From NCBI GenBank assembly GCA_025362415.1, contig JANYGM010000216.1, positions 1 to 15,890 on the forward strand: 15,890 nt of DNA. Reading direction: 5' to 3'. A program made the translations under genes and the position numbers. Each line of letters begins with the position of its first letter. Positions within the stretch are counted from its first letter, which is position 1. Positions 1 to 7,495 of this stretch are shown here, in pieces. Below the pieces are notes generated by a model. It did no database searches. It saw only the letters and a program-made list of their open reading frames with translations, and was not told the DNA's origin. The DNA is from a bacterium (lineage in GTDB: Bacteria > Bacteroidota > Bacteroidia > Cytophagales > Thermonemataceae).

Positions 1-1608
1 CAAACAGAAAAGGCTTGGCGCAGTAATCAGGCATTTGTTTTGGCAAGCAAACTCGTTGATAATGCGCCTTGTATGGTATGTGGCTCACTTACGCACCCAA
101 CGCCTGCAAATGCAAGTGCAAGTGTTTCTGCTGAAAAAATCTCTGACGAAATATTAGAAATTGCGCAAAAGAATATAGAAAAAGCACAAAAAAATTATGA
201 TAATGCGCTCAAAAATTATCAAAATAAAAATAACGAATTAGCTGCTAACAATCAGAAAATCAAGTTTTTAAGTGATAATTTAGGAGAATTGGCAGGTTTG
301 GACGAAACAACTTTTGAAAATTTACTAAATTCTCACCAAAACAACTTAAAAGAAGCACAAAATGCTACAAAAAAATTGTTGAAAATCACTACGGATTTAG
401 AGAAAAATAAAACAGAAATAACTGAAAATCAAACAAATACAGAACAAAAAAATGCTGAATTTGCTGAAATTTCTAAGCAAAAAGATAAGCAAGATTTCAT
501 TTTTAACGACAAGAAAATCCTTCTTCCAGCAGAAATAAAATCAGCTAGCGACATTGACAAAAATATCTCCAAATATCAACTTCAAATAACTGAAAATGAA
601 ACAGTTATAAAAGAAGATATGACCCAAAGAGAGAAAATTTGCAAAACAGAAAGCAATTTGACTGGCTCACGAGCAGAAATTATTTTGCAAAAAGAAATAA
701 TGGAAACAGAAGTCAAAGAAAACCAAGTTTTATTGCAACAACAGCTTATTTTACAAGGATTTGAAGACGAAAAAGCCGTTTTAGATGCTTTGTATGATGA
801 AAAAAAACAATACAATATCAAAGTTTCTATTGAAAACTTCAAACAAACTAAAAATAGTTTAGAAACTACGTTTAATCTGCAAAAACAAAAAATAGGCACA
901 ACTCAAAAACCTGATTTACAGTTACTTAAATCAACTGAAAAAGAGAAAAAACAGTTTTTAGAAAGCCTACAAACAGAATTTTCCGACAAAAAATCTCTCA
1001 AAACTAATCTTCTCAAACAGAAAAAAGATTTAGAACAGTTTTTGCAAAAAGCAACAGAAAGCAAAAAAATATATGATGAAGTATTTGAACTTGCAAAAAT
1101 TGCTAACGGCACTTTGACTGGCGTAGTAAAGCAAAAATTTGAGGGCTATGTGCTTGCTGTATTTTTGGAAGAGGTTATTATGTACGCAAATAAGCGTTTG
1201 GAGGTACTTTCGCAAGGGCGTTATCAACTTTTTAGAAAAGATGTTGCCAGCCTCACGCAAAATACAACCCTTGATTTTGAGATTTTGGATACCGCAATAG
1301 GCGTTTACCGTGATGTAAGCACACTTTCTGGGGGAGAAACTTTTTTTACTTCTTTGGCATTGGCATTGGGGCTTGCTGATATTGCTTCCTCTAAAAAAGG
1401 GGCTATTAAGCTAGATGCAGTATTTATTGATGAAGGTTTTGGAACACTTGATGCAGAAACGCTTGATTTGGCTATTCGTACACTCGTGGATTTGGAGGGT
1501 GGTAGCCGTATGATTGGGATTATTTCTCACGTAGCAGAGCTGAAAGAACGTATTGATGCAAAAATAGAGGTCGTGAAAGGTAAAAATGGTAGTCGTGTGG
1601 TGGTTTAG
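1..1608 (+). CDS. sbcC: Exonuclease subunit SbcC, C-terminal part (5' end outside window)
   Basis: This is the C-terminal part of SbcC, the SMC/Rad50-like ATPase that with SbcD cleaves hairpin and protein-blocked DNA ends. The reading frame is open from base 1, so the gene starts upstream of the window; the first in-frame TTG at 40 is not the start. Near the beginning the encoded CMVCGSLTHP matches the CxxC zinc hook at the tip of the coiled coil. About 350 residues of Lys/Glu/Gln-rich coiled coil follow. The C-terminal ATPase lobe carries the ABC signature LSGGETF (near 1327), the Walker B and D-loop segment VFIDEGFGTLD (near 1420-1452), and a final H-loop ISHV (near 1525). The N-terminal Walker A half and any sbcD would lie upstream. 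No stem-loop terminator is visible after the stop. The identification is firm because all three motifs occur in the right order. Confidence 0.95.
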   Translation, partial: QTEKAWRSNQAFVLASKLVDNAPCMVCGSLTHPTPANASASVSAEKISDEILEIAQKNIEKAQKNYDNALKNYQNKNNELAANNQKIKFLSDNLGELAGLDETTFENLLNSHQNNLKEAQNATKKLLKITTDLEKNKTEITENQTNTEQKNAEFAEISKQKDKQDFIFNDKKILLPAEIKSASDIDKNISKYQLQITENETVIKEDMTQREKICKTESNLTGSRAEIILQKEIMETEVKENQVLLQQQLILQGFEDEKAVLDALYDEKKQYNIKVSIENFKQTKNSLETTFNLQKQKIGTTQKPDLQLLKSTEKEKKQFLESLQTEFSDKKSLKTNLLKQKKDLEQFLQKATESKKIYDEVFELAKIANGTLTGVVKQKFEGYVLAVFLEEVIMYANKRLEVLSQGRYQLFRKDVASLTQNTTLDFEILDTAIGVYRDVSTLSGGETFFTSLALALGLADIASSKKGAIKLDAVFIDEGFGTLDAETLDLAIRTLVDLEGGSRMIGIISHVAELKERIDAKIEVVKGKNGSRVVV

Positions 1609-1639
1609 GAATGAAAATCTAATAATTTTATTTTTTTAC

Positions 1640-1679
1640 AATAACTTAATAATCAAAGTTTTACATTTGTATTTCTTAC
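1640..1679 (+). repeat. 40-nt dispersed repeat, copy 1, containing a promoter-like box
   Basis: This stretch matches 11904-11943 at 34 of 40 positions by direct comparison, in the same orientation. Both copies follow the end of a plus-strand gene and precede the next one. This copy contains the -7-like TACATTTG; the other has TATATTCG. It may be a diverged short repeat or a shared regulatory sequence. Confidence 0.55.
1662..1669 (+). promoter_or_regulatory. Putative Bacteroidota -7 box for the DUF2141 gene
   Basis: TACATTTG fits the Bacteroidota sigma-ABfr -7 consensus TAnnTTTG and lies about 80 bases before the ATG at 1750. No convincing TTG -33 element is seen at the usual spacing. Confidence 0.5.
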
Positions 1680-1749
1680 TGCTACAATGTGGTACAATTC
1701 TTGTAATCATTGCACTAAATGAAATTTAATTTAGAAAACTTAACCAAAA

Positions 1750-2205
1750 ATGAAAAAAAAACATTTAATATTTCTACTATTTTCAATGCTTTTTTTAGGC
1801 ATTTCTACGTTTGTGAAAGCACAAAACCCTAATGTAAGCATTGTGAGGGTAGAAATAATTGGGCTGAAAAACAACAACGGAAAGGTTTTGATAACACTTT
1901 TTGATAAAGAAAAAGGCTTTCCTGAAAACCATAAAAATGCGCTTAAATCTTCTGTTATGGAGATAAAAAACAAACAGGCATTTATAGAATTTTCTTGCAA
2001 ACCACAGACAGAATATGCCATTGCACTTCTCCACGACGAGAATAATAATGGAGATATGGACAAAAACTTTTTTGGCATTCCCAAAGAAGGTTATGCTTTT
2101 TCTAATAATTACCGCCCAACTATCAAAAGTCCTAGTTTCAAACAAGCAAGTTTTAAGGCATCAGGCGAAAAAATGACATTGAAATTGGATATGATTTATT
2201 TTTAG
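1750..2205 (+). CDS. Secreted DUF2141 family protein
   Basis: A 151-residue protein of unknown function. Residues 1-24 form a signal peptide: a Lys-rich start, a hydrophobic stretch LIFLLFSMLFLGIS, and cleavage after VKA. The mature part matches my recollection of the DUF2141 family: a beta strand running into NNGKVLITLFDKEKGFP, then the central YAIALLHDENNNGDMDKNF, then a segment like FGIPKEGYAFSNN. These are hallmarks of this small periplasmic or secreted beta-sandwich family, common in Bacteroidota and Proteobacteria. Length and order fit a complete member. The ATG at 1750 is chosen because it gives an intact signal peptide and lies downstream of a -7 box. The gene is followed without a gap by a decayed CHAT gene remnant. 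The biochemical role is not known. Confidence 0.85.
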   Translation: MKKKHLIFLLFSMLFLGISTFVKAQNPNVSIVRVEIIGLKNNNGKVLITLFDKEKGFPENHKNALKSSVMEIKNKQAFIEFSCKPQTEYAIALLHDENNNGDMDKNFFGIPKEGYAFSNNYRPTIKSPSFKQASFKASGEKMTLKLDMIYF

Positions 2206-2330
2206 TCCCTTTGGAAAGTTGATGATATTGCCTCACAGAAGTTTATGGCAGCATTTTATACCAACTGGATAACAAAAAACTCTCTAAATGTGCTGCATTT
2301 CGTAACACACAGACCAGAATACGCCGCTTA
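2206..2330 (+). pseudogene. Remnant of a CHAT-domain (caspase-like) protein C-terminus, frameshifted
   Basis: Immediately after the DUF2141 stop the DNA reads, in the frame starting at 2206, SLWKVDDIASQKFM and then FYTNWITKN. Read in the frame starting at 2280 it continues LSKCAAFRNTQTRIR. Together these resemble the C-terminal end of CHAT domains (a SLWKVDD..T..FM..FY.NWL segment followed by AF..TQ..IR). The frame change falls at the A6 run 2274-2279, a typical slip site. The final PYYWAAFVL-type strand and the whole upstream protein are missing, and there is no start codon. The remnant runs up to the convergent kinase gene's stop. The CHAT assignment is from recalled family motifs, not a search. 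Confidence 0.65.
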
Positions 2331-4535
2331 AATACGTTCAACAGTAGGAAAAGCAATAGTAAAAGTTGTTCCTTCGTCTAATTTGCTGTCTATTTTGATA
2401 GTTCCGCCTAATGTTTCTATTTGTAGCTTGACAAGATGTAGCCCCATTCCTTTTCCTTCTACGTGACTATGAAAGCGTTTGTAAAGGCTGAATATTTTGT
2501 CGCCATATTTTTGCATATCAATACCCATTCCATTGTCTTTAACGGTAATAATAGTCATATTTTTATCTTTTCTGGAAGAGATTTGTATATAGACTTGCTT
2601 ATCAATGTTTCTATATTTGATAGCATTACTGACAAGATTATAAAAAATACTATCAATATAAAGACTTACAGAATGAATAGTCTTTACTTGAAAATCAACA
2701 TCAAAAACAACATTATTTTCTCTTATTTGACGTTCTAAGGTAGTACAAGTGTGAATAAATTTGCTTTCTAAATCCACATCTTCTCTAAAATCTTTAAGAT
2801 TATTTTTGATTTCAAGCAGTTTATTAAGGTCTCCAATGATTTCATTGAGTTCCTTTGCAGAAAATTCTATTTTATCAATATAAAATCTGTTGTCAGTATT
2901 GAGCAGTCCACTAGCTTTGAAGACATCTACCAGCCCCAACATACGTGCTACAGGCGCACGCAGGTTGTGGGCAATGATATAGGCAAACTGTTCTAACTGC
3001 CCATTATAAGAAATAAGTTCGTTGTTGGCATTAGAGAGGTCTTTTGTGCGTTCAGCAATCTTTAGTTCTAGTTGTGCATTGGAAAAGTTGAGTGTTTTGT
3101 TTTTTGCAGCAATATCATCTTTCTGCGCCGAAATCTCTTCTCTTTGCTGTTGTATTTCTTCTTTTTGAAGATTGAGAATTGCGTTGGCAATTTTTTGTTT
3201 TTTATTGGTAAAATAGAAAGAACAGACCAAAATAAGGAGAAAAATAGTGCTTGCGACAAAGGCAATAGTTCTAAAAAAGGAAGATTTGTCTTGCATTTCT
3301 TGTTCTTTTCTGATAGAAATAATTTCTTGGTTTTTAGTTTTGAGCAAATCTTGCATCTGAAACTTGTTAGTTTCGTTACTTTTCTTGTATTTGTAGAGCG
3401 TATCAAGTATTTCTTCTTTTTTCTTTTGGTATTCGTATGCTTTTTGAAAATCATTTTGAATGCTATAAAACTCTGTATAAGAAGTATAAATAGAAGATTT
3501 GACCAAAAAATCTTTTTCTTTCATTTTCTTGGCAAGTTCCACAGATTTAATAAGATTTTCTTCTGCCTCTTTGAAGCGTTTTTGTTCTATATAAATATTA
3601 GAAATGGCATTGAGGGAAATAACAGCATTAGCTATTTCTCCAAATTGTATGCTATAAGCTACATCAGTTTTTAGCAGTTCTTCTGCAATGTCAAATTTGT
3701 CAAGAATTTTATAAATATCTCCTTTATTACCAGAAATAATACCCACCCAAAGTAAATCTTGGTGTTTTTTAGCTACTTCAAGTGCTTTTTCGTAATAAAT
3801 AAGGGCAACGTGGTTATCTTTTTTGTGTTTGTGAATAAGCCCAATAGCATTCCAAGTATTGATTTGATAACGCACAGGCAACATTTCAAATTCTCCCTCT
3901 GTTATTTCCATAAAACATTTTCTAGCATCTTGATACTGAAAAGCATTATAGAAAATCATAGCCATTTCGTAGCGTGTGATGATAGCATCTTGTTTGTAGC
4001 CAAGTGCTAAAAACTGTTTATGGGCTTCCTTGTACTTTAAAAGAGCTTTATTATCTTCTCCTGTTTGGCTAAACATCTCTCCAAGACTTCTGTTTGTAAC
4101 GGCTATTTCTAGTTGGAAATTGTTTTTATTAGCAAAATCAACAGCTTTGAGTAGATATTCTATATTTTGCTCTTCTATGGTTCGTGGTAGTCGCCAAATA
4201 CTAAGGTAAGCGTGAGGAATAAGAAAGAGATTATTACATTCTTTAAAAAGCAAGAGGTTATTTTCCGCTATTTGTGTAGCAGTTTTTATAGGAAGAAGCA
4301 ATAATTTTTGGTCTAATTTTTGATATAAACTATAATATTTACTATTAATATTGATTTCGCATAATTCTTTGCATATTTTTTTTATTTCTTCTATCTCTTT
4401 TTCTTGCGTATTTTGCGCTATTAGCGTATTTTGCGCTAATAAAAAAGTAAGGAAAGCAAAAAAGATATTTTTAGGGGAATAATTGAAACAATACTTAAAA
4501 TAGTAATTTATGTTGTTTTTGAATGATATTCGCAT
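2328..4535 (-). CDS. TPR-containing membrane sensor histidine kinase
   Basis: A 735-residue two-component sensor kinase. The N-terminus carries a signal or anchor segment (hydrophobic IFFAFLTFLLAQ near residue 25). A long helical region (about 60-400) has tetratricopeptide-like repeats, for example ALIYYEKALEVAKK. A transmembrane helix follows near 423-443, then a coiled coil. The kinase core has the H-box FAYIIAHNLRAPVARM with His523 as the expected phosphoacceptor, the N-box NLVSNAIKYRN near 633, G1 DNGMGI near 667 and G2 GKGMGLHLVK near 694. It is therefore probably active, with a periplasmic TPR sensor and cytoplasmic catalysis. The TTG at 4553 could extend it by six residues, but the ATG at 4535 is preferred because it is the first ATG and lies about 20 bases from a -7 box. 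No response regulator is adjacent, so its partner is unknown. Confidence 0.9.
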   Translation of the reverse strand: MRISFKNNINYYFKYCFNYSPKNIFFAFLTFLLAQNTLIAQNTQEKEIEEIKKICKELCEININSKYYSLYQKLDQKLLLLPIKTATQIAENNLLLFKECNNLFLIPHAYLSIWRLPRTIEEQNIEYLLKAVDFANKNNFQLEIAVTNRSLGEMFSQTGEDNKALLKYKEAHKQFLALGYKQDAIITRYEMAMIFYNAFQYQDARKCFMEITEGEFEMLPVRYQINTWNAIGLIHKHKKDNHVALIYYEKALEVAKKHQDLLWVGIISGNKGDIYKILDKFDIAEELLKTDVAYSIQFGEIANAVISLNAISNIYIEQKRFKEAEENLIKSVELAKKMKEKDFLVKSSIYTSYTEFYSIQNDFQKAYEYQKKKEEILDTLYKYKKSNETNKFQMQDLLKTKNQEIISIRKEQEMQDKSSFFRTIAFVASTIFLLILVCSFYFTNKKQKIANAILNLQKEEIQQQREEISAQKDDIAAKNKTLNFSNAQLELKIAERTKDLSNANNELISYNGQLEQFAYIIAHNLRAPVARMLGLVDVFKASGLLNTDNRFYIDKIEFSAKELNEIIGDLNKLLEIKNNLKDFREDVDLESKFIHTCTTLERQIRENNVVFDVDFQVKTIHSVSLYIDSIFYNLVSNAIKYRNIDKQVYIQISSRKDKNMTIITVKDNGMGIDMQKYGDKIFSLYKRFHSHVEGKGMGLHLVKLQIETLGGTIKIDSKLDEGTTFTIAFPTVERI
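4406..4438 (-). repeat. Short direct repeat inside the kinase signal segment
   Basis: GCGTATTTTGCGCTA occurs at 4406-4420 and again at 4424-4438 (period 18). It duplicates six codons, giving AQNTLIAQNT next to the presumed signal cleavage site of the kinase. Confidence 0.8.
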
Positions 4536-4555
4536 CTCTAATTTATTTGTCAATT

Positions 4556-4563
4556 CAAATATA
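4556..4563 (-). promoter_or_regulatory. Putative -7 box for the histidine kinase gene
   Basis: The minus strand reads TATATTTG, a perfect TAnnTTTG match, 20 bases upstream of the ATG at 4535. That would give a leader of roughly 10-15 nt. No good -33 element was recognised. Confidence 0.5.
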
Positions 4564-4607
4564 CTTTATTATTTTACATTATTCTAAAAACACAAACTTT
4601 TTTTTGT

Positions 4608-4615
4608 TATCTTTG
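4608..4615 (+). promoter_or_regulatory. Putative -7 box for the carboxypeptidase-regulatory-like protein gene
   Basis: TATCTTTG matches TAnnTTTG and lies 46 bases upstream of the ATG at 4662, in the divergent region shared with the kinase gene. No clear TTG -33 element is present. Confidence 0.5.
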
Positions 4616-4661
4616 GTTATTCATTCAAAAATACCCAATAAATAAGTTAAATATACCCAAT

Positions 4662-5369
4662 ATGCAAGTCTATAAACTCAATTATACCATTTATCCCAGT
4701 AAAAAGAAGTTTTTTCTTTGCTTTATGTTTGTTTTGATGTCTTTGGTAATGTTTTCTGTTGATGTTTTTGGACAAGGAGACCGTCTTACTTTGCGTTTGT
4801 CGGGAACTGTAATTGACACAGACACAAAAAAACCAATGCTTTATGCTCACGTAATATTGCCTTCCGCAGGTGTAGGCACAACCACAGATGAAGATGGCAA
4901 ATTTTCTATGATAGTAATGCCAGGAGATAGTTTGGTATTTTCTTTTGTATCTCATAGAACCATTTATTACAAAGTTCCTGCAGATAAAACAGAAGATTAT
5001 ACCGTTTATGTGGGTATGAGCGAGCAAACCCAAATGTTGAACCCTGTTGAAGTGTTTCCTTATCCAACGGAAAGAGATTTTAAAGAGGCTTTTCTAAAAC
5101 GTGAGTTAGAAAGCAAAGAACTAAAAGAAATAAAGAAACGTCTTTCTCCAGAAACTATTGAAAAACTTGCAATGCGCACACAAGCAGATGGCGGAACAGC
5201 AGCACAATACAATATGCGCTCACAAGAATACCAAATAAACAACCAATATATGTTCCCTACATTGCAATTACTTAATCCTTTTGCGTGGGCGCAATTCATC
5301 AAATCTGTTAAAAATGGGGATTTGAGTAAAGAAAAATTTAAAAAATATAATCAATACAACAAACCGTAA
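4662..5369 (+). CDS. Secreted protein with carboxypeptidase-regulatory-like domain
   Basis: A 235-residue exported protein. The N-terminus has basic residues (PSKKKFF) and a hydrophobic stretch CFMFVLMSLVMFSVDVFG, a signal peptide with likely cleavage before Gln. Residues about 45-130 are a CarboxypepD_reg-like beta-sandwich: LSGTVIDTDTKKPMLYAHV, then GVGTTTDEDGKFSM, then SFVSHRTIYYKV. This is the domain found at the start of TonB-dependent receptors and in many Bacteroidota surface proteins. Here no TonB barrel follows. The C-terminal 100 residues are Lys/Glu-rich and helical (RELESKELKEIKKRLSPE) and end in KYNQYNKP. The protein is complete: a terminator stands 50 bases downstream. Its function is unknown beyond a probable periplasmic or surface location. 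The ATG at 4662 is used; an ATG at 4725 would still leave a shorter signal peptide. Confidence 0.85.
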   Translation: MQVYKLNYTIYPSKKKFFLCFMFVLMSLVMFSVDVFGQGDRLTLRLSGTVIDTDTKKPMLYAHVILPSAGVGTTTDEDGKFSMIVMPGDSLVFSFVSHRTIYYKVPADKTEDYTVYVGMSEQTQMLNPVEVFPYPTERDFKEAFLKRELESKELKEIKKRLSPETIEKLAMRTQADGGTAAQYNMRSQEYQINNQYMFPTLQLLNPFAWAQFIKSVKNGDLSKEKFKKYNQYNKP

Positions 5370-5374
5370 AAAAA

Positions 5375-5402
5375 GTACGAAGTAAGAAGTACGAGGTACG
5401 AA
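5375..5402 (-). repeat. GTACGAAGT-type short repeat, copy 1 (inverted orientation)
   Basis: A degenerate run of GTACGA(A/G)GTA units begins five bases after the stop codon at 5369. Its reverse complement resembles the TTCGTACTTC-type runs at 11930-11966 and 13597-13626, so this is one copy of a dispersed family. Confidence 0.6.
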
Positions 5403-5421
5403 TGTAAAGTATTTAAATCAA

Positions 5422-5452
5422 AAAAGCCTTTCCAAAGTTTGGAAAGGCTTTT
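5422..5452 (+). terminator. Intrinsic terminator with A/T tails (bidirectional type)
   Basis: AAAAGCCTTTCCAAA at 5422-5436 is a perfect complement of 5438-5452, giving a GC-centred stem flanked by A and T tracts. It closes the 4662-5369 gene. The stem core is the same as in the terminator at 11167-11201. Confidence 0.85.
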
Positions 5453-5457
5453 CCCTG

Positions 5458-5485
5458 TGTCGTCAGATGTTTTCACCTGACGACA
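5458..5485. repeat. 12-bp inverted repeat (TGTCGTCAG hairpin)
   Basis: TGTCGTCAGATG at 5458-5469 pairs with 5474-5485 with one mismatch around a TTTT loop, just downstream of the terminator. It has no following T tract, so it is more likely a repeat or attenuating structure than a second terminator. Confidence 0.55.
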
Positions 5486-5507
5486 AATGTGCTTTTAAGT
5501 TTCTGAT

Positions 5508-5691
5508 TTAGATAACGACATTGTTAATTTGTTATATTTTTTCGTAATCCTTGATAAATCAAAGGGCTATAAAATAGTTATAGTGTTATAAATATCTCGC
5601 TCCGCTGGAGCGGAATACAAAATACACTTATTTTCCTATAAATATAACGCCCTGCTGGGGCTGAATACAATTTATCAATGTCGTTATCTAA
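5508..5691. repeat. 184-bp inverted-repeat element built of hairpin modules
   Basis: The element is bounded by a perfect 16-bp inverted repeat: TTAGATAACGACATTG at 5508-5523 and its complement at 5676-5691. Inside are two modules about 50 bases apart. Each is TATAAATAT, then a GC hairpin with a three-base GCT loop (5598-5612 and 5649-5661), then GAATACAA. A weaker hairpin lies near 5549-5566. The 19 bases 5664-5682 recur exactly at 15872-15890, so this is a dispersed family. No open reading frame of note is inside and no target duplication was recognised. Confidence 0.7.
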
Positions 5692-5880
5692 GTATATCGT
5701 AACTGTTTAGGTTTGTAGATACGCACCGCAGCGTTCCGCTTGCGTATCCACATAGGACAACACGAAAGTAAACAAAAGCACAATAATTAGTTTGGCATAA
5801 ATACATTGCTCTACGTGGATACGCACTGCGGTGACGTATCTACAATACATTATTTACAACCTAAACAGTTACAGTATATC
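5691..5880. mobile_element. MITE-like element (5699-5872) with 8-bp target duplication
   Basis: Perfect 15-bp terminal inverted repeats (GTAACTGTTTAGGTT at 5699-5713, complement at 5858-5872) enclose 174 bp. Directly outside both ends lies the same octamer AGTATATC (5691-5698 and 5873-5880), the signature of a target-site duplication. Each half holds a hairpin: GTAGATACGC pairs with 5742-5751, and GTGGATACG at 5815-5823 pairs with 5835-5843. The two halves are themselves diverged inverted copies (shared CACCGCAG and GCGTATCCAC). There is no coding capacity, so it would be a non-autonomous element moved by a transposase encoded elsewhere. Confidence 0.8.
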
Positions 5881-6049
5881 TAGATAAACATACCTCAAAG
5901 GTGGTATATTTTTAAATGAAAATAAAAACAAAAACATTCTAAAAATGGGAGTATTTTGGGAAGTTCGCTTAAAATACATTATAATTTTTGAAAATCAGCT
6001 AAATGTGTGCTATATTGCCAAAAGAAAAACCATTATTTATCTTGTTTTT

Positions 6050-7495
6050 ATGAAAAATCTGTCTTTACGCACCAAATACCATCTCGTTTTATTTTGTTTA
6101 TTTATCTGTATGAGCGCAGATTTGGGGTATTTGTTGCTATTTGATGATGTAAATATACTTTTTGAAATATTTATGTTATTCAATACGCTGGCTTTTATTA
6201 TTTTATTAGCATATTTTGTAAGCTATTATTTGTTAGAACCATTAGACGAGATAAACCGCTTTGCACAAAGTTTGAGTGAGCCTGGTCTTGTAGCTATCAC
6301 CAGAGATGATTATCCAGAGGAAATAGAAAAAATAATGCTTCAGTTGCGTAAAATTGATGAAAATATAGAAGATGCAGAACTTTTTGTGAACAAAATTGGT
6401 CAGCGAGATTTTTCTGCAGATATGGGTTCTCTCAAATATAATGAAGGTTTGGGAACGGCTCTCTCACGAATGCGTGACCAACTTCAAAGTATTTCTGATG
6501 AGGAAGCTAAACGAAATTGGTCTGTTAATGGTGTGGCTATTTTCTCTGATTTATTGAGAGATAACCAAAATGCAGATATTGCAGAAATTTCTTTTTTATT
6601 TATTAAAAAAGTCATAACCTATGTAGATGCTTTGCAAGGGGCTATTTATCTTATCAATGATACAAATCCACAAAAAGAATTTATAGAAACTATTGCAGGC
6701 TATGCCAATGAACGCCGTAAATATCTCCAAAAAGAGATTGCAATAGGTGAGGGACTTGTAGGGCGTTGTGTTTTGGAAAATGATAGTATTTATATTGATG
6801 ATTTGCCTGCAGATTATATACATATTACGTCTGGTTTGGGCAATGCTAAACCCAAAAGTTTGCTTCTTGCGCCTATCCGAGTGAACGAAAAAGTATATGG
6901 AGTAGCTGAAATAGCCTCTTTTCATAAATTAGAAGATTATCAGCAGGAATTTATAAAAACTATTTGCCAAAGTTTTGGGGCAACAGTTGCCAACGCCAAA
7001 ATAAATGTCAATACAAAACAACTTTTGAAAAATTCAGGTAATATTGCCACACAACTAGCAGAAAAAGAAGCAGAACTTTTGAAAGAAAAAACACTTTTTC
7101 TAACTACAAAAGCACAATTAGAAGAAGAAATTAGCCAAATCAACCATAATAATAGCCTTAATAATTCCTTGCTTAATGGGCTTTTGCAAACACACGCCAA
7201 ATTAGAGATTTCTCTAGATGGAATTATCACAAGTGCAAGTAATTTATACTTAGAAACAACAGGCTATGCTAATATAGAGGTGATAGGTTACAATGAGCGT
7301 ATTACAATCCCCACAGACGAGATAAAAGCGTATGAAAGTGTTTGGAAAAAAGTGCTTTTTGGGCAGCCTCACACAGGGGAGTTTAAGCGCATAACCAAAG
7401 ATGGTAGTGCAATTTTGCTTAAAGGAACTTATTTGCCTGCTTTTGACGAACAAAAGAAACTTTCTAAGGTTGTATTGTTAGCAAGAGTTAAATAA
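6050..7495 (+). CDS. Membrane-anchored GAF/PAS sensor protein without visible output domain
   Basis: A 481-residue sensory protein. Two transmembrane helices lie near residues 11-31 and 37-62, with almost no periplasmic loop. A HAMP-like or helical linker (about 63-155) follows, ending in SRMRDQLQSISDEEAKRNW. A GAF domain (about 165-315) shows IAIGEGLVGRCVLEND, then LLLAPIRVNEKVYGVAEIAS. A coiled coil spans about 325-380. The C-terminal PAS-like domain (about 380-481) contains ISLDGIITSASNLYLETTGY and GEFKRITKDGSAILLKGTYL, close to the PAS of many chemoreceptors. No kinase, cyclase or methyl-accepting domain follows, so signalling must pass to a partner. The frame is open back to an ATG at 5945, but the ATG at 6050 is chosen because MKNLSLRTKYH directly precedes the first membrane helix. 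The MITE-like element ends about 170 bases upstream. Confidence 0.85.
   Translation: MKNLSLRTKYHLVLFCLFICMSADLGYLLLFDDVNILFEIFMLFNTLAFIILLAYFVSYYLLEPLDEINRFAQSLSEPGLVAITRDDYPEEIEKIMLQLRKIDENIEDAELFVNKIGQRDFSADMGSLKYNEGLGTALSRMRDQLQSISDEEAKRNWSVNGVAIFSDLLRDNQNADIAEISFLFIKKVITYVDALQGAIYLINDTNPQKEFIETIAGYANERRKYLQKEIAIGEGLVGRCVLENDSIYIDDLPADYIHITSGLGNAKPKSLLLAPIRVNEKVYGVAEIASFHKLEDYQQEFIKTICQSFGATVANAKINVNTKQLLKNSGNIATQLAEKEAELLKEKTLFLTTKAQLEEEISQINHNNSLNNSLLNGLLQTHAKLEISLDGIITSASNLYLETTGYANIEVIGYNERITIPTDEIKAYESVWKKVLFGQPHTGEFKRITKDGSAILLKGTYLPAFDEQKKLSKVVLLARVK

Noticed and set aside
3072..3674. 200-codon open frame on the plus strand inside the kinase gene
   Set aside because: Its product is Phe/Leu-rich low-complexity sequence typical of the antisense of an AT-rich Lys-rich gene; the minus-strand kinase has clear domains.
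5945..6049. Longer start for the GAF/PAS sensor at the ATG 5945
   Set aside because: The extra 35 residues look like translated leader with no family features, while MKNLSLRTKYH at 6050 starts a normal membrane anchor.
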